From Acidobacteriota bacterium (GTDB taxonomy: Bacteria > Acidobacteriota > Blastocatellia > Pyrinomonadales > Pyrinomonadaceae): 64,000 nt of DNA. The stretch lies in the NCBI GenBank assembly GCA_019639175.1, contig JAHBSK010000001.1:248001-312000 (forward strand). The letters are read 5' to 3'. The position numbers and the translations under genes are program-made. The first letter of the stretch is position 1. Each line of letters opens with the position of its first letter. Positions 16,787-24,246 of the stretch are shown here, one piece after another. A model generated the notes under the pieces. The model was given only the letters and a program-made list of their open reading frames with translations, did not search any database and was not told the DNA's origin.

Positions 16787-17260
16787 ATGATGGATTATCC
16801 GGTCACACAAGCGGTCAGGTTCTTGAGAGAGAAGAAGATCGAGTTTGTTCCGTGTCTTTACGATTACGTCGAACGCGGCGGGACGCGGGAATCTTCGAAA
16901 CAGCTTGGTGTGGATGAACACGCTGTTGTAAAAACACTGGTCTTTGAAACGAACGAAAAGAGGCCTTTGATCGTGCTGATGCACGGCGACCGCGAGGTTT
17001 CGGCAAAAAATCTGGCGCGGCATCTTGGCGTGAGATCGGTCGAACCAGTGACGCCTGAAAAGGTAACAAAACTGACAGGTTATCAGGTCGGCGGCACATC
17101 GCCTTTCGGCACTAAAACGACAATGCCGGTCTATGCCGAACGAACCATATTCGACCTCGACCGCATCTATATAAACGGCGGCAAACGCGGGTTTTTGATA
17201 GAGATATCGCCATCTGTGTTGCATGTGCTTGGCGTTTCAGAGATAGAGGTTGGAATATGA
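16787..17260 (+). CDS. ybaK: YbaK/EbsC-type Cys-tRNA(Pro) deacylase
   Basis: A 157-residue editing protein that hydrolyses mischarged aminoacyl-tRNA, in E. coli Cys-tRNA(Pro). The YbaK fold is seen in HAVVKTLVFET (conserved lysine), GDREVSAKNLARHLG, GYQVGGTSPFGTK and GGKRGFLIEISP. The length equals the family norm. The ATG pair at 16787/16790 is chosen since the upstream extension lies inside the antitoxin gene. There is no ribosome binding site other than coding sequence of the antitoxin, so translation may depend on coupling. A broken copy of its first 19 codons lies on the other side of the toxin-antitoxin pair. Confidence 0.9.
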   Translation: MMDYPVTQAVRFLREKKIEFVPCLYDYVERGGTRESSKQLGVDEHAVVKTLVFETNEKRPLIVLMHGDREVSAKNLARHLGVRSVEPVTPEKVTKLTGYQVGGTSPFGTKTTMPVYAERTIFDLDRIYINGGKRGFLIEISPSVLHVLGVSEIEVGI

Positions 17261-17553
17261 GCGATTGGCAGGAAATGATGAAAATCGGTCGTTTTGCAGA
17301 AGCAGAACCGCTGATGATCGAAGCGACGTCACAGCCCGATCCCTTAGGCGACCTGCTGATCGCAAAAGCAGAATTTTATGAGGCCTGGGGCGATGCATTA
17401 CGCCCTGAGGATGCCGCCATCGAAAAATACAACTTGTCTCTTGAAGAGTGGAGATGGTTCGCTTCATGTTCCACCAGCGGCGGCGAAGGCACAGCGAGAA
17501 TGCTGAATGTGAATAGGGTGTTGGATAAGATAAATGAGGTCGAGGGGGAATGA
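17257..17553 (+). CDS. Hypothetical protein coupled to ybaK
   Basis: A 98-residue soluble, acidic, helix-rich protein that I cannot assign. The segment WQEMMKIGRFAEAEPLMIEA is reminiscent of a single TPR unit, but one unit is not a domain. It starts with an ATGA overlap on the ybaK stop, so it is translated with ybaK. Confidence 0.6.
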   Translation: MSDWQEMMKIGRFAEAEPLMIEATSQPDPLGDLLIAKAEFYEAWGDALRPEDAAIEKYNLSLEEWRWFASCSTSGGEGTARMLNVNRVLDKINEVEGE

Positions 17554-17607
17554 CATCTTAGAGGAGTGCTCCAGTTTATTATGGTTTCGACGATAGTAGG
17601 AGTGAGG

Positions 17608-18171
17608 ATGAATAGAATAATAAACGACCTGCTATTTCTCTTTATGGCCATCATGTTGTGCCATGCGGCGACATTCGCTCAAGCGGAAGTCTTTGATCCG
17701 TCAACCTTAAGTGAAAAAGGGAAGCAGGCCTACTCATCCTTAAGCAAAGTCAGACTTTTCGCGATCGGTGGTGTCGGATACAGTGGGGAGAGATCTTCCG
17801 GGGAAGCATCTCTGGAAATCCTTGTTGAAGAAAAGAATGCGATCCGGGCATTTAGTCAGTTGATAACGGACGGAACATTAGAAGGTGGTTTATACGGCCT
17901 GTTCGGATTGAAAATGCTCGGCTGCGAATGTTATGAGGCCGAATTAACCAGATATAAAGAACTTAGATTTGGAAAAGACAGTCACGATGTATTTACCACT
18001 CAATCTGGTTGTTCGGTGATAGAAGCAGTAGAAGAAGCTGATAAGAAGATGGTTCTAACATTGTTAATGGGCGAATGGTTTGAGAAAGAAGCCAGGCTAA
18101 AGAATTGTTTACGATTGACAAAGGGAAGGCCGCAAGACTCGGCTAAATGTTATCAGAGAGTTCAAGAATAG
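17608..18171 (+). CDS. Hypothetical secreted protein
   Basis: About 187 residues. A signal peptide (NDLLFLFMAIMLCHAATFAQA) is followed by a helical domain with four cysteines, including the close pair in LGCECYEAEL. I recognise no family. The ATG at 17608 has AGGAG five bases upstream; an earlier TTG would add 14 residues that spoil the signal peptide. Base composition is more AT-rich than its neighbours, which may indicate recent arrival. The stop codon is followed 2 bp later by a broken fadA start. Confidence 0.65.
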   Translation: MNRIINDLLFLFMAIMLCHAATFAQAEVFDPSTLSEKGKQAYSSLSKVRLFAIGGVGYSGERSSGEASLEILVEEKNAIRAFSQLITDGTLEGGLYGLFGLKMLGCECYEAELTRYKELRFGKDSHDVFTTQSGCSVIEAVEEADKKMVLTLLMGEWFEKEARLKNCLRLTKGRPQDSAKCYQRVQE

Positions 18172-18173
18172 AT

Positions 18174-18257
18174 ATGAAAGAAGCAGTCATAGTATCGGCC
18201 GTGTGGACGGGTGTCGGAAATGCTTCGAAGGGACGCTGAAAATACGGGTTGGATGAT
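18174..18257 (+). pseudogene. Broken copy of the fadA 5' end
   Basis: Begins ATG AAA GAA GCA and encodes [20 protein letters not shown] before a stop, against [20 protein letters not shown] in the intact thiolase at 19202. Hand alignment gives about 83 percent identity over the first 85 or so bases, with three small deletions that break the frame; weaker resemblance may run to about 18290. Similarity starts exactly at the ATG. It is separated from the intact gene by the nucleotidyltransferase pair. Bases 18258-18354 show no other feature. Confidence 0.88.
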
Positions 18258-18354
18258 CTTGTGAGGTAGTAAAGGAACGGCGTGGATAATTGATGATCGT
18301 TGGATCAGGTGGAAGATTGATATGTTCGATCCAACAACGTAGAGAAATTGTAAG

Positions 18355-18822
18355 ATGGCAACATTGCTGGACGAATTCAGATCGATCACAGCCGCGCTAA
18401 ACGAGGCGGAGATCGAATACGCCGTCTGCGGCGGTTGGGCGATGGCTATCCATGGCCTGCTTAGAGCAACGGTGGATATCGATTTGCTTGTCCTCGCCGA
18501 GGACGTTGATAAGGCACTTTCGGTTGCGCGATCTTGCGGTTACGATGTTGAAGGGTTGCCGTTGAGTTTTGACGACGGAGACTTTGAACTGCGGCGGATC
18601 TCGAAAGTTGATTCCGAAAGCCGCGAACTGATTACCGTAGATTTTCTGCTGGTGACAAAGGCCTATTCGGATGTTTGGGACACAAAAGAAGAAACAGATT
18701 CTGAGTTCGGCCCTATGAAAGTTGTTTCAAAAGCAGGTTTGATCAAGATGAAGTTGCTCGCAGGCCGCGATAAGGACCTGCTCGATATTAAGGAATTGGA
18801 AGCCAATGACCTCGAAAACTGA
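18355..18822 (+). CDS. AbiEii-like nucleotidyltransferase
   Basis: A 155-residue DNA-polymerase-beta-type nucleotidyltransferase. The signature GGWAMAIHGLLRATVDIDLL gives the GG helix and the DxD metal pair, and a third acidic residue follows in ELITVDFLLV. LIKMKLLAGRDKDLLDIKEL is the C-terminal helix typical of the AbiEii/AbiGii and DUF6036 groups. Such proteins commonly act as toxins that modify tRNA or as partners in abortive-infection systems. The downstream ORF overlaps it, as expected for a two-gene module. Whether it is a toxin here is inferred. Confidence 0.82.
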   Translation: MATLLDEFRSITAALNEAEIEYAVCGGWAMAIHGLLRATVDIDLLVLAEDVDKALSVARSCGYDVEGLPLSFDDGDFELRRISKVDSESRELITVDFLLVTKAYSDVWDTKEETDSEFGPMKVVSKAGLIKMKLLAGRDKDLLDIKELEANDLEN

Positions 18823-19195
18823 TATGTCCCGTGAGGCCGTGACACACCGGCTGAAGCAGATGGAAGGACTTTGGCTGCTTGGCAAGGCCCTCGGGAAAGT
18901 AAAAGTCGCTTCTAAAGGCGAAAATAATAATCGCGGCCTGGAAATTCGAGCCGCGATTCGAAACGTTTTGTTTACTCAGTGGGACCCGACCTCGATTCGT
19001 AATGAAGGATCGGTTGACGAATACGATGCGTACATTGCCCCGCTTTATCGAATAATGGTGACAACTCGTGATGAGGGTCAGCTTGTGAATGCCCTTCAAC
19101 GAATTGAGAGAGATGGACTCGGCATCGAGGCTTCCGACGCTTCCCGGCTTTGGCCGGTCGCACGGGCATTGTTGAGTTTGAATGTGAGGTTGTAA
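18806..19195 (+). CDS. Hypothetical partner of the nucleotidyltransferase
   Basis: A 129-residue protein. The C-terminal half has TQWDPTSIRNEGSVDEYDAY, a WDP...DEYD.Y pattern I have seen in small uncharacterised domains, preceded by a basic N-terminus. It overlaps the nucleotidyltransferase gene by 17 bp; alternatively it starts at the ATG at 18824 in a TGATATG junction. The tight linkage suggests it works with the nucleotidyltransferase, perhaps as the neutralising partner. Its stop lies 6 bases before the fadA ATG, so the pair abuts the intact thiolase gene. Confidence 0.65.
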   Translation: MTSKTDMSREAVTHRLKQMEGLWLLGKALGKVKVASKGENNNRGLEIRAAIRNVLFTQWDPTSIRNEGSVDEYDAYIAPLYRIMVTTRDEGQLVNALQRIERDGLGIEASDASRLWPVARALLSLNVRL

Positions 19196-19201
19196 GTATA
19201 T

Positions 19202-20380
19202 ATGAAAGAAGCAGTTATTGTATCGGCCGTGCGGACGGCTGTGGGAAAGGCTCCGAAAGGGACGTTGAAGAACACGCGTTCGGATGAGATGGGCGCGGTT
19301 GCGATCAAGGAAGCGGTGGCGAGAGCGGGTGTTGACGCGTCGCTGATCGACGATGTGATAATGGGCTGCGCTTTTCCTGAGGCGTCACAGGGGATGAATG
19401 TCGCTCGGACGGCGTCGGTTCTGGCCGGTTTACCAATCGAAACGAGCGCGATGACGGTAAATCGCTATTGCTCATCGGGCTTGCAGACGATAGCTATTGC
19501 TGCCGAGCGGATAATGACGGGCGGTGCTGATGCGATAGTCGCCGGCGGGTTGGAATCAATGACGGCGATACCGATGGGCGGCAACACGTTTCGCCCAAAT
19601 CCGACTTTGGCGGACACTTATCCCGACTATTACCTGAACATGGGCCTCACCGCCGAAAATCTCGCCCGCAAATATGAGATCACGCGCGAACAGGCGGACG
19701 AATTTTCGTACGGTTCGCATATGAAAGCCCTCGCGGCGATAAAGGACGGAAAATTCAAGGATGAGATAGCGGCGATGACGGTTCAGGTCGATGAGTTGGA
19801 CGAACAGGGCCGCGTTCGCCGTAAAGAGGCCGTGTTCGAGGTTGATGAAGGCCCGCGTGCTGACACATCGCTCGAGGGGCTTGCAAAACTGCGGCCCGCT
19901 TTTCACGCAAACGGTACGGTCACGGCCGGGAATTCGTCGCAGATGTCGGACGGAGCGGCGGCGACGGTCGTTATGTCCGCCGACAAAGCAAAAGAACTTG
20001 GGCTGACGCCGATGGCGCGGTTCGTTTCGTTCGCGACCGCCGGCTGCTTGCCCGAAGAAATGGGCATCGGGCCGGTCTATGCGATACCAAAGGCTCTGAA
20101 ATTGGCAGGACTGACGCTCGACCAGATCGACGTTATCGAACTCAATGAAGCCTTTGCCGCACAGGGACTTTCCGTTATGAAAGTCCTCGAAATGGACCCG
20201 TCAAAGGTGAATGTAAACGGCGGCGCCGTCGCTCTCGGCCATCCTTTGGGATGCACCGGAGCAAAGCTGACCGCAACCGTATTACAGGAACTAAAACGCC
20301 GCAATGCCCGCTACGGAATGGTCACAATGTGCGTCGGCGGCGGCATGGGCGCAGCGGGTATTTTTGAGAGATTGGATTAA
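19202..20380 (+). CDS. fadA: Acetyl-CoA C-acyltransferase (thiolase)
   Basis: A 392-residue thiolase, the last beta-oxidation step, cleaving 3-ketoacyl-CoA with CoA into acetyl-CoA and a shortened acyl-CoA. The nucleophilic Cys lies in [11 protein letters not shown], the His in [12 protein letters not shown], and the second Cys in [15 protein letters not shown]. Length matches Bacillus FadA (about 391). It forms with fadN and fadE a complete pathway set, but unlike in Bacillus the three genes are dispersed over 14 kb. No FadR-like palindrome is found just upstream: it is preceded by the inserted nucleotidyltransferase pair. Broken copies of both its 5' and 3' ends flank the locus. Confidence 0.94.
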   Translation: MKEAVIVSAVRTAVGKAPKGTLKNTRSDEMGAVAIKEAVARAGVDASLIDDVIMGCAFPEASQGMNVARTASVLAGLPIETSAMTVNRYCSSGLQTIAIAAERIMTGGADAIVAGGLESMTAIPMGGNTFRPNPTLADTYPDYYLNMGLTAENLARKYEITREQADEFSYGSHMKALAAIKDGKFKDEIAAMTVQVDELDEQGRVRRKEAVFEVDEGPRADTSLEGLAKLRPAFHANGTVTAGNSSQMSDGAAATVVMSADKAKELGLTPMARFVSFATAGCLPEEMGIGPVYAIPKALKLAGLTLDQIDVIELNEAFAAQGLSVMKVLEMDPSKVNVNGGAVALGHPLGCTGAKLTATVLQELKRRNARYGMVTMCVGGGMGAAGIFERLD

Positions 20381-20381
20381 A

Positions 20382-20658
20382 CCGCAGAGACACGGAGACG
20401 CAGAGAATGGAAGAGAAAATTCGCATAGATCTGAGTAAAGACGAAGCGATCGTTTTGTTTGAATTTCTCTCAAGTTTTTCCGATAAAGGAATTTTGCAAA
20501 TAGTTGACCAGGCTGAAGAGCGGGTTTTATGGAATTTGTGTAGTGAGTTAGAGAAAGTGTTAAGCGAACCTTTTCTGGACACATACGCAACAGTATTAAA
20601 GGAGTCCCGCGACCGGATCAGGGATAAAGAGTAAACTCTGTGTCTCCGTAACGCTGCA
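20382..20658. repeat. Inverted repeats flanking a 75-codon ORF
   Basis: A 22-bp sequence at about 20384-20405 (GCAGAGACACGGAGAC core) recurs inverted at about 20637-20658, identical at 17 of 22 positions. The pair brackets the small ORF, like terminal inverted repeats of a minimal mobile unit. The right copy lies 15 bp before a fragment of the thiolase 3' end. The repeat belongs to a CACAGAGACACAGAG-like family with further members at 21434-21478 and, more distantly, 42946-43018. Confidence 0.7.
20407..20634 (+). CDS. Small acidic hypothetical protein
   Basis: A 75-residue ORF, MEEKIRIDLSKDEAIVLFEF onwards, amphipathic and helix-rich; no family recognised. It begins directly in the left inverted repeat and ends at the right one. 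Codon use looks protein-like, and the sequence is AT-richer than fadA. The purine-rich repeat just before the ATG (GCAGAGA) could serve as ribosome binding site. It is probably cargo of the repeat-bounded unit. Confidence 0.6.
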   Translation: MEEKIRIDLSKDEAIVLFEFLSSFSDKGILQIVDQAEERVLWNLCSELEKVLSEPFLDTYATVLKESRDRIRDKE

Positions 20659-20672
20659 TAAAAAGTCCTTTA

Positions 20673-20705
20673 GGAGCGGCGGGGATTTTTGAAGCGATCA
20701 CTTAG
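20673..20705 (+). pseudogene. Fragment of a second fadA 3' end
   Basis: Encodes GAAGIFEAIT and a TAG stop. The intact thiolase 290 bp upstream ends [10 protein letters not shown]. Seven residues match in the right order at the right distance from the stop, with synonymous differences (GCA/GCG, GGT/GGG, GAG/GAA). The match is short, so it rests on its position: it lies directly after the repeat-bounded small ORF. The remainder, 20706-20812, has no visible feature. Confidence 0.68.
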
Positions 20706-20812
20706 ATGAGTTGGTTCATGTCGAACAGTCCTGGAGATACGGTAAGATATGCTCCGCCGTCGCCGATCCGATTTCCGACCGGGTTGTTTACGGGCCAAGG
20801 CGGGCCTTAAGG

Positions 20813-20818
20813 TATAAT
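20813..20818 (+). promoter_or_regulatory. -10 element before the lipoprotein gene
   Basis: A consensus TATAAT in GGTATAATTGCC. No good -35 hexamer is found at normal spacing, so an activator may be needed. A transcription start near 20825 excludes the TTG at 20818 as translation start of the following gene. Confidence 0.5.
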
Positions 20819-20850
20819 TGCCATATTTAATGGATATCCACAGAAGCTAT

Positions 20851-21384
20851 ATGAAAAAATTCTTATTTGTTCTTGTCGTTTCGTTGTTTGCGTTTGGCTG
20901 CGGCTCTTCGGTCGAGGCCCCGAAGAATGCCGATGGCGTAACACCTTCCGATGAAAGAAATACGGCACGCCCCGGCAACCCGACGGCGTCTTCGGAAACA
21001 GTTGATGATGCCGTTCAGAGGTCCGAGGCTCTTCAGGAACTCAAGGCGTCCGAGGGGCAGCTTGTGACCGATCTAAAATTCTGGGACAACAGAGAGATCG
21101 TGACCCGTTTGGAAAAGATGATGGGTGCTGACCACACCGATATGAAAAAGCACTGGAACACCCAGACACCGATCAGGGTCGATGGTGACGTTGTAATGAC
21201 AACGGGCTGCGAACAGCACAACTGCGGGCCAAATCAATACATCCTTTTTGCCGATGCCGCCAAAAATGTTCTCCAGGTGGTTCATATCAAAGACGGCAAG
21301 GTAAAGGAATATAAGGAGGCAGGCGACATCACTCTGCCAAAGGCATTTGCCGACGATCTGGCAAGGATGAAGTCGAACAAGTAG
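20851..21384 (+). CDS. Lipoprotein with Ivy-like lysozyme-inhibitor loop
   Basis: A 177-residue exported lipoprotein: MKKFLFVLVVSLFAFGCGSS has a lipobox with the acylated Cys at 18. A Ser/Thr/Pro-rich linker leads to a C-terminal domain of about 110 residues containing TTGCEQHNCGPNQYILF. The C-x-x-H-x-C loop followed by a strand resembles the CKPHDC loop with which the Ivy family plugs the lysozyme active site. This is a motif-level resemblance only, but the location (outer-membrane lipoprotein) suits wall protection. An ATG at 20830 would add seven residues. Confidence 0.7.
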   Translation: MKKFLFVLVVSLFAFGCGSSVEAPKNADGVTPSDERNTARPGNPTASSETVDDAVQRSEALQELKASEGQLVTDLKFWDNREIVTRLEKMMGADHTDMKKHWNTQTPIRVDGDVVMTTGCEQHNCGPNQYILFADAAKNVLQVVHIKDGKVKEYKEAGDITLPKAFADDLARMKSNK

Positions 21385-21433
21385 ATGTTCTAATTAGTTT
21401 GCTTTGAGTTTTAAAGAGGTCTGAATTTTTTAG

Positions 21434-21478
21434 CCACAGAGGACATACAGAAGGTCTTTCTCGGTGTTCTCTGTGGCA
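21434..21478. repeat. Palindromic CACAGAG-type repeat
   Basis: Arms GCCACAGAGGACATACAGA and TCGGTGTTCTCTGTGGC form an imperfect hairpin of about 17 bp. The sequence is kin to the inverted repeats around the 75-codon ORF at 20.4 kb but contains no ORF, as if it were an empty version. It lies just before the isochorismatase-like gene. Confidence 0.7.
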
Positions 21479-21492
21479 TAAAGTATGATTTT

Positions 21493-21996
21493 ATGAAACC
21501 GGCATTGATGATAATAGATATGCAGAAGGCATATTACAGCGGGCCGGCCGTTTCGCAGATGGACGCGGCAGCCGAGTATATCAACTACATCATTCCAAAA
21601 TTTGAGGAAAAGGGACTGCCCATAGTTTGGGTCTATAACCTTGATGAGGAAGACGGTGCCGTTCCCGGCAACGATGCGTTTGAGTTCATTGACCCACTAA
21701 AGCCGGCCGAAGCCCATATAAAGATACACAAAACCTACGGCAACAGTTTTAATAAAACCGATTGCGACGCGATATTAAAGGAACACGACGTTGACACGAT
21801 TGTCATGACCGGTTTTTGCGCAGAATATTGCGTCCTCTCAACCTATCGCGGAGCCAAGGATCTCGATTATTTCCCTGTCATCTTAAAAAACGGCATCGCC
21901 AGCGTAAAAGATGCGAACAAAGAGTTTGTTGAGAATATCAGCGAAACGCTTACCGCCGGGATTCTGATCAATTTGCTCGACCAGGTGACAGAGTAA
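21493..21996 (+). CDS. Isochorismatase-family cysteine hydrolase
   Basis: A 167-residue hydrolase with the family triad visible: Asp9 in IIDMQKAYY, Lys80 in IKIHKTYG and Cys113 in GFCAEYCVL. The preceding short hydrophobic helix and the C-terminal LTAGILINLL are typical. Members split amides or vinyl ethers (nicotinamide, N-carbamoyl compounds, isochorismate); the substrate is not evident. No SD is clear because the palindromic repeat ends 14 bp upstream. Confidence 0.88.
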   Translation: MKPALMIIDMQKAYYSGPAVSQMDAAAEYINYIIPKFEEKGLPIVWVYNLDEEDGAVPGNDAFEFIDPLKPAEAHIKIHKTYGNSFNKTDCDAILKEHDVDTIVMTGFCAEYCVLSTYRGAKDLDYFPVILKNGIASVKDANKEFVENISETLTAGILINLLDQVTE

Positions 21997-22050
21997 GATC
22001 GGTGTCGGGAACAGACGAAAATAGCATCAGGAAATTTTTGTTTTTGAAAA

Positions 22051-22068
22051 TGAATGAGTGTTCATTCA
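22051..22068 (+). promoter_or_regulatory. FadR-like operator upstream of fadE
   Basis: A palindrome TGAATGAGTGTTCATTCA with the same 7-bp arms and 4-bp centre as the one at fadN. TTGAAA at 22044-22049 and TATAGT at 22084-22089 are possible promoter hexamers, but neither pairs with a convincing partner at 17 bp, so the start site is unresolved. The operator is 54 bp before the fadE ATG. Sharing the site with fadN indicates co-regulation by one TetR-type repressor. Confidence 0.85.
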
Positions 22069-22121
22069 TTTTAATTTTTGTGGTATAGTAGCTTCAACTT
22101 ACCTGGAGGACATTTGAGGAT

Positions 22122-23897
22122 ATGGAAGCGCAGATGGAAAAAGAATATATGAAAGGCGGCGAGTTTTTAATAACAGAGGCCGAAGATATTTTCACGCCCG
22201 AAGATTTTAGCGACGAGCAGAAAATGATCGGCGAGACAAGCCGCGAGTTCATCGATAATGAAGTTCGCCCGAACATCGAGGCGATGGAAAAGCACAACTG
22301 GGACGTTTCGCGTGAACTGCTGAAAAAAGGCGGCGAGCTTGGCCTGCTTGGCGCGACCATTCCCGAAGAATACGACGGCCTCGGCCTCGACCAGACGACC
22401 GGAGCGATCATTGCCGAAATGATGGGACGCGCCGGCGGATTTGGAACTACTTTCGGCGCTCAAACGTCCATCGGGCTGCTTCCGATACTCTATTTCGGCT
22501 CTGAGGAATTAAAGAAAAAATGGATACCGGGAATCGTATCGGGCGAGATCACAACGGCATATTGCCTGACCGAGGGCGGTTCGGGCAGCGACGCTCTGGG
22601 AGCAAAAACTGTCGCTCGCCTGACGGATGACGGCCAGCATTATGTGCTGAACGGCGAAAAGATGTTCATCACCAACGGCAGCTTTGCCGATGTCTTTATC
22701 GTATTCGCAAAGGTCGATGGCGAGAAGGAAAAGTTTTCGGCATTCGTGGTCGAACGCAGCGAGAATTGCCGTCCCGGGGCCGAGGAACACAAGATGGGCA
22801 TCAAATCATCATCGACCACGCCGATCATTCTTTCTGATGCGAAGGTCCCGGCCACGAACCTGCTCGGCGCGGTGGGCGACGGAGCAAAGATCGCGTTCAA
22901 TATTCTGAATGTCGGCAGGTTCAAGCTTGGAGCTTCGGTTACGGGCGGAGCAAAACTCGCGATCCATGAAGCAGTTCGTTATGCCAATGAACGCGAGCAG
23001 TTCGGCAAAAAGATCTCGACATTCGGTGCGATCAAACACAAACTTGCCGAGATGGCGATACGGACTTGGGTCGCCGAATCGATCACATACCGCACGGTCG
23101 GAATGATCGACGCACTGATCGGCGACGGTGCTGACAATGCCCGCAAGATGCAGTCGATAGAGGAATACGCCATCGAATCGTCGATAAACAAGGTTGCGTG
23201 CAGCGAAGCTCTCGACTATGTTGTTGATGAAATGGTGCAGGTTTATGGCGGTTATGGATATTCGGCGGATTATCCGGCGGAAAAAGCGTATCGCGACAGC
23301 CGCATCAACCGCATTTTCGAGGGCACGAACGAGATAAACCGGATACTCATTCCCGGCCAGTTGATGAAACGCGCGATGAAAGGAAAACTGCCGCTTCTTC
23401 AGGCCGCAAAGGCTCTTCAGGACGAGATACTCAACCCGCAGCTTTCGTTTGATGAGGACACGAGTTTGCTTGCGGCCGAGACGAAACTTGCGCAAAATGC
23501 CAAGAAGATCGCGTTGATGGTGCTTGGAACGGCGGCACAAAAATATATGCAGGCGTTGAGCGAACAGCAGGAAGTTCTACTCAACTCAGCCGATATAATA
23601 ATGGAAGCATATCAGATGGAATCCGCCGTTCTGCGGGCGAAAAAGATCGCCGCGAAAAACGGCGAGGACGCCGCCGGACGCTTTATCGACATGGCGGCTG
23701 TCTATTGCAATGACGCCATCCAGCGTGTTGAGGCAAAGGCAAAGAACACCATAGCCGCCATTGCCGAAGGCGACGAAGGCCGCACACTATTGGTAGCTCT
23801 GAAACGCTTTACCAAGAACAATTCGCCGATCAACACCATAACGGCACGGCAGAGAATAGCGGATGTGATGATCGAGGCGAATACATATACATTTTGA
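22122..23897 (+). CDS. fadE: Acyl-CoA dehydrogenase (FadE-like)
   Basis: A 591-residue FAD enzyme starting beta-oxidation by oxidising acyl-CoA to trans-2-enoyl-CoA. It has the long form seen in Bacillus FadE (about 594). The ACAD core covers about residues 25-430: YCLTEGGSGSDALG binds FAD and substrate, VYGGYGYSADYPAEKAYRDS and RIFEGTNEINRI hold the catalytic Glu region. A C-terminal helical extension of about 150 residues follows. GGAGGA at 22105-22110 is the likely SD. An FadR-like operator precedes it. Confidence 0.94.
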   Translation: MEAQMEKEYMKGGEFLITEAEDIFTPEDFSDEQKMIGETSREFIDNEVRPNIEAMEKHNWDVSRELLKKGGELGLLGATIPEEYDGLGLDQTTGAIIAEMMGRAGGFGTTFGAQTSIGLLPILYFGSEELKKKWIPGIVSGEITTAYCLTEGGSGSDALGAKTVARLTDDGQHYVLNGEKMFITNGSFADVFIVFAKVDGEKEKFSAFVVERSENCRPGAEEHKMGIKSSSTTPIILSDAKVPATNLLGAVGDGAKIAFNILNVGRFKLGASVTGGAKLAIHEAVRYANEREQFGKKISTFGAIKHKLAEMAIRTWVAESITYRTVGMIDALIGDGADNARKMQSIEEYAIESSINKVACSEALDYVVDEMVQVYGGYGYSADYPAEKAYRDSRINRIFEGTNEINRILIPGQLMKRAMKGKLPLLQAAKALQDEILNPQLSFDEDTSLLAAETKLAQNAKKIALMVLGTAAQKYMQALSEQQEVLLNSADIIMEAYQMESAVLRAKKIAAKNGEDAAGRFIDMAAVYCNDAIQRVEAKAKNTIAAIAEGDEGRTLLVALKRFTKNNSPINTITARQRIADVMIEANTYTF

Positions 23898-24098
23898 TCT
23901 TTGAACTTTGATCTTTGACTTTTGATCGTCCGAGTTTACGCATGAGATCGGAGTCTATGTTTCAGGGCTTGATATGCCTGCGGCCAGATAGCAGTGATCA
24001 AACGCATTATTCGCGAGGGAAATCAATGACCCCGGATTCAGCACTAGAGGATCCCAAAGTCCAAAATACAGCAGATCAGGCGGATATATATTGGTTTC
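23898..24098 (+). other. Spacer with short tandem repeat
   Basis: Right after the fadE stop, a TTTGATC/TTTGAAC unit repeats four times with variation (23899-23927). The rest, to the palindromic element at 24099, shows no gene, promoter or recognised RNA. Confidence 0.5.
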
Positions 24099-24179
24099 TA
24101 ACAGTTAATAGTGAGTCAGTTTTTAGTTGTCAGTTGAAAAAAAACTAATAACTGTAAACTGCACAACTATTAACTGTTA
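24099..24179. repeat. MITE-like palindromic element
   Basis: TAACAGTTAATAGT (24099-24112) and its perfect reverse complement (24166-24179) bound an AT-rich 81-bp element whose inner parts also pair (AGTTTTTAGTT with AACTAATAACT). Such AACTG-rich palindromes are typical intergenic repeats. A related, smaller one is at 36639-36697. From 24180 to the PEPC stop at 24247 nothing else is seen; the element could also act as a factor-independent stop for the convergent fadE and ppc transcripts. Confidence 0.72.
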
Positions 24180-24246
24180 GATCGGTTCGGCCTTTCGACG
24201 AGGTGTTTCTAATTCGTAGTTTGGGATAATATTGCGTTCCCGCCGA

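Noticed and set aside
17580..17612. Possible remnant of the ybaK 3' end (VSTIVGV against VSEIEVG)
   Set aside because: The match is short, needs gaps and overlaps the leader of a plausible secreted-protein gene; chance is likely.
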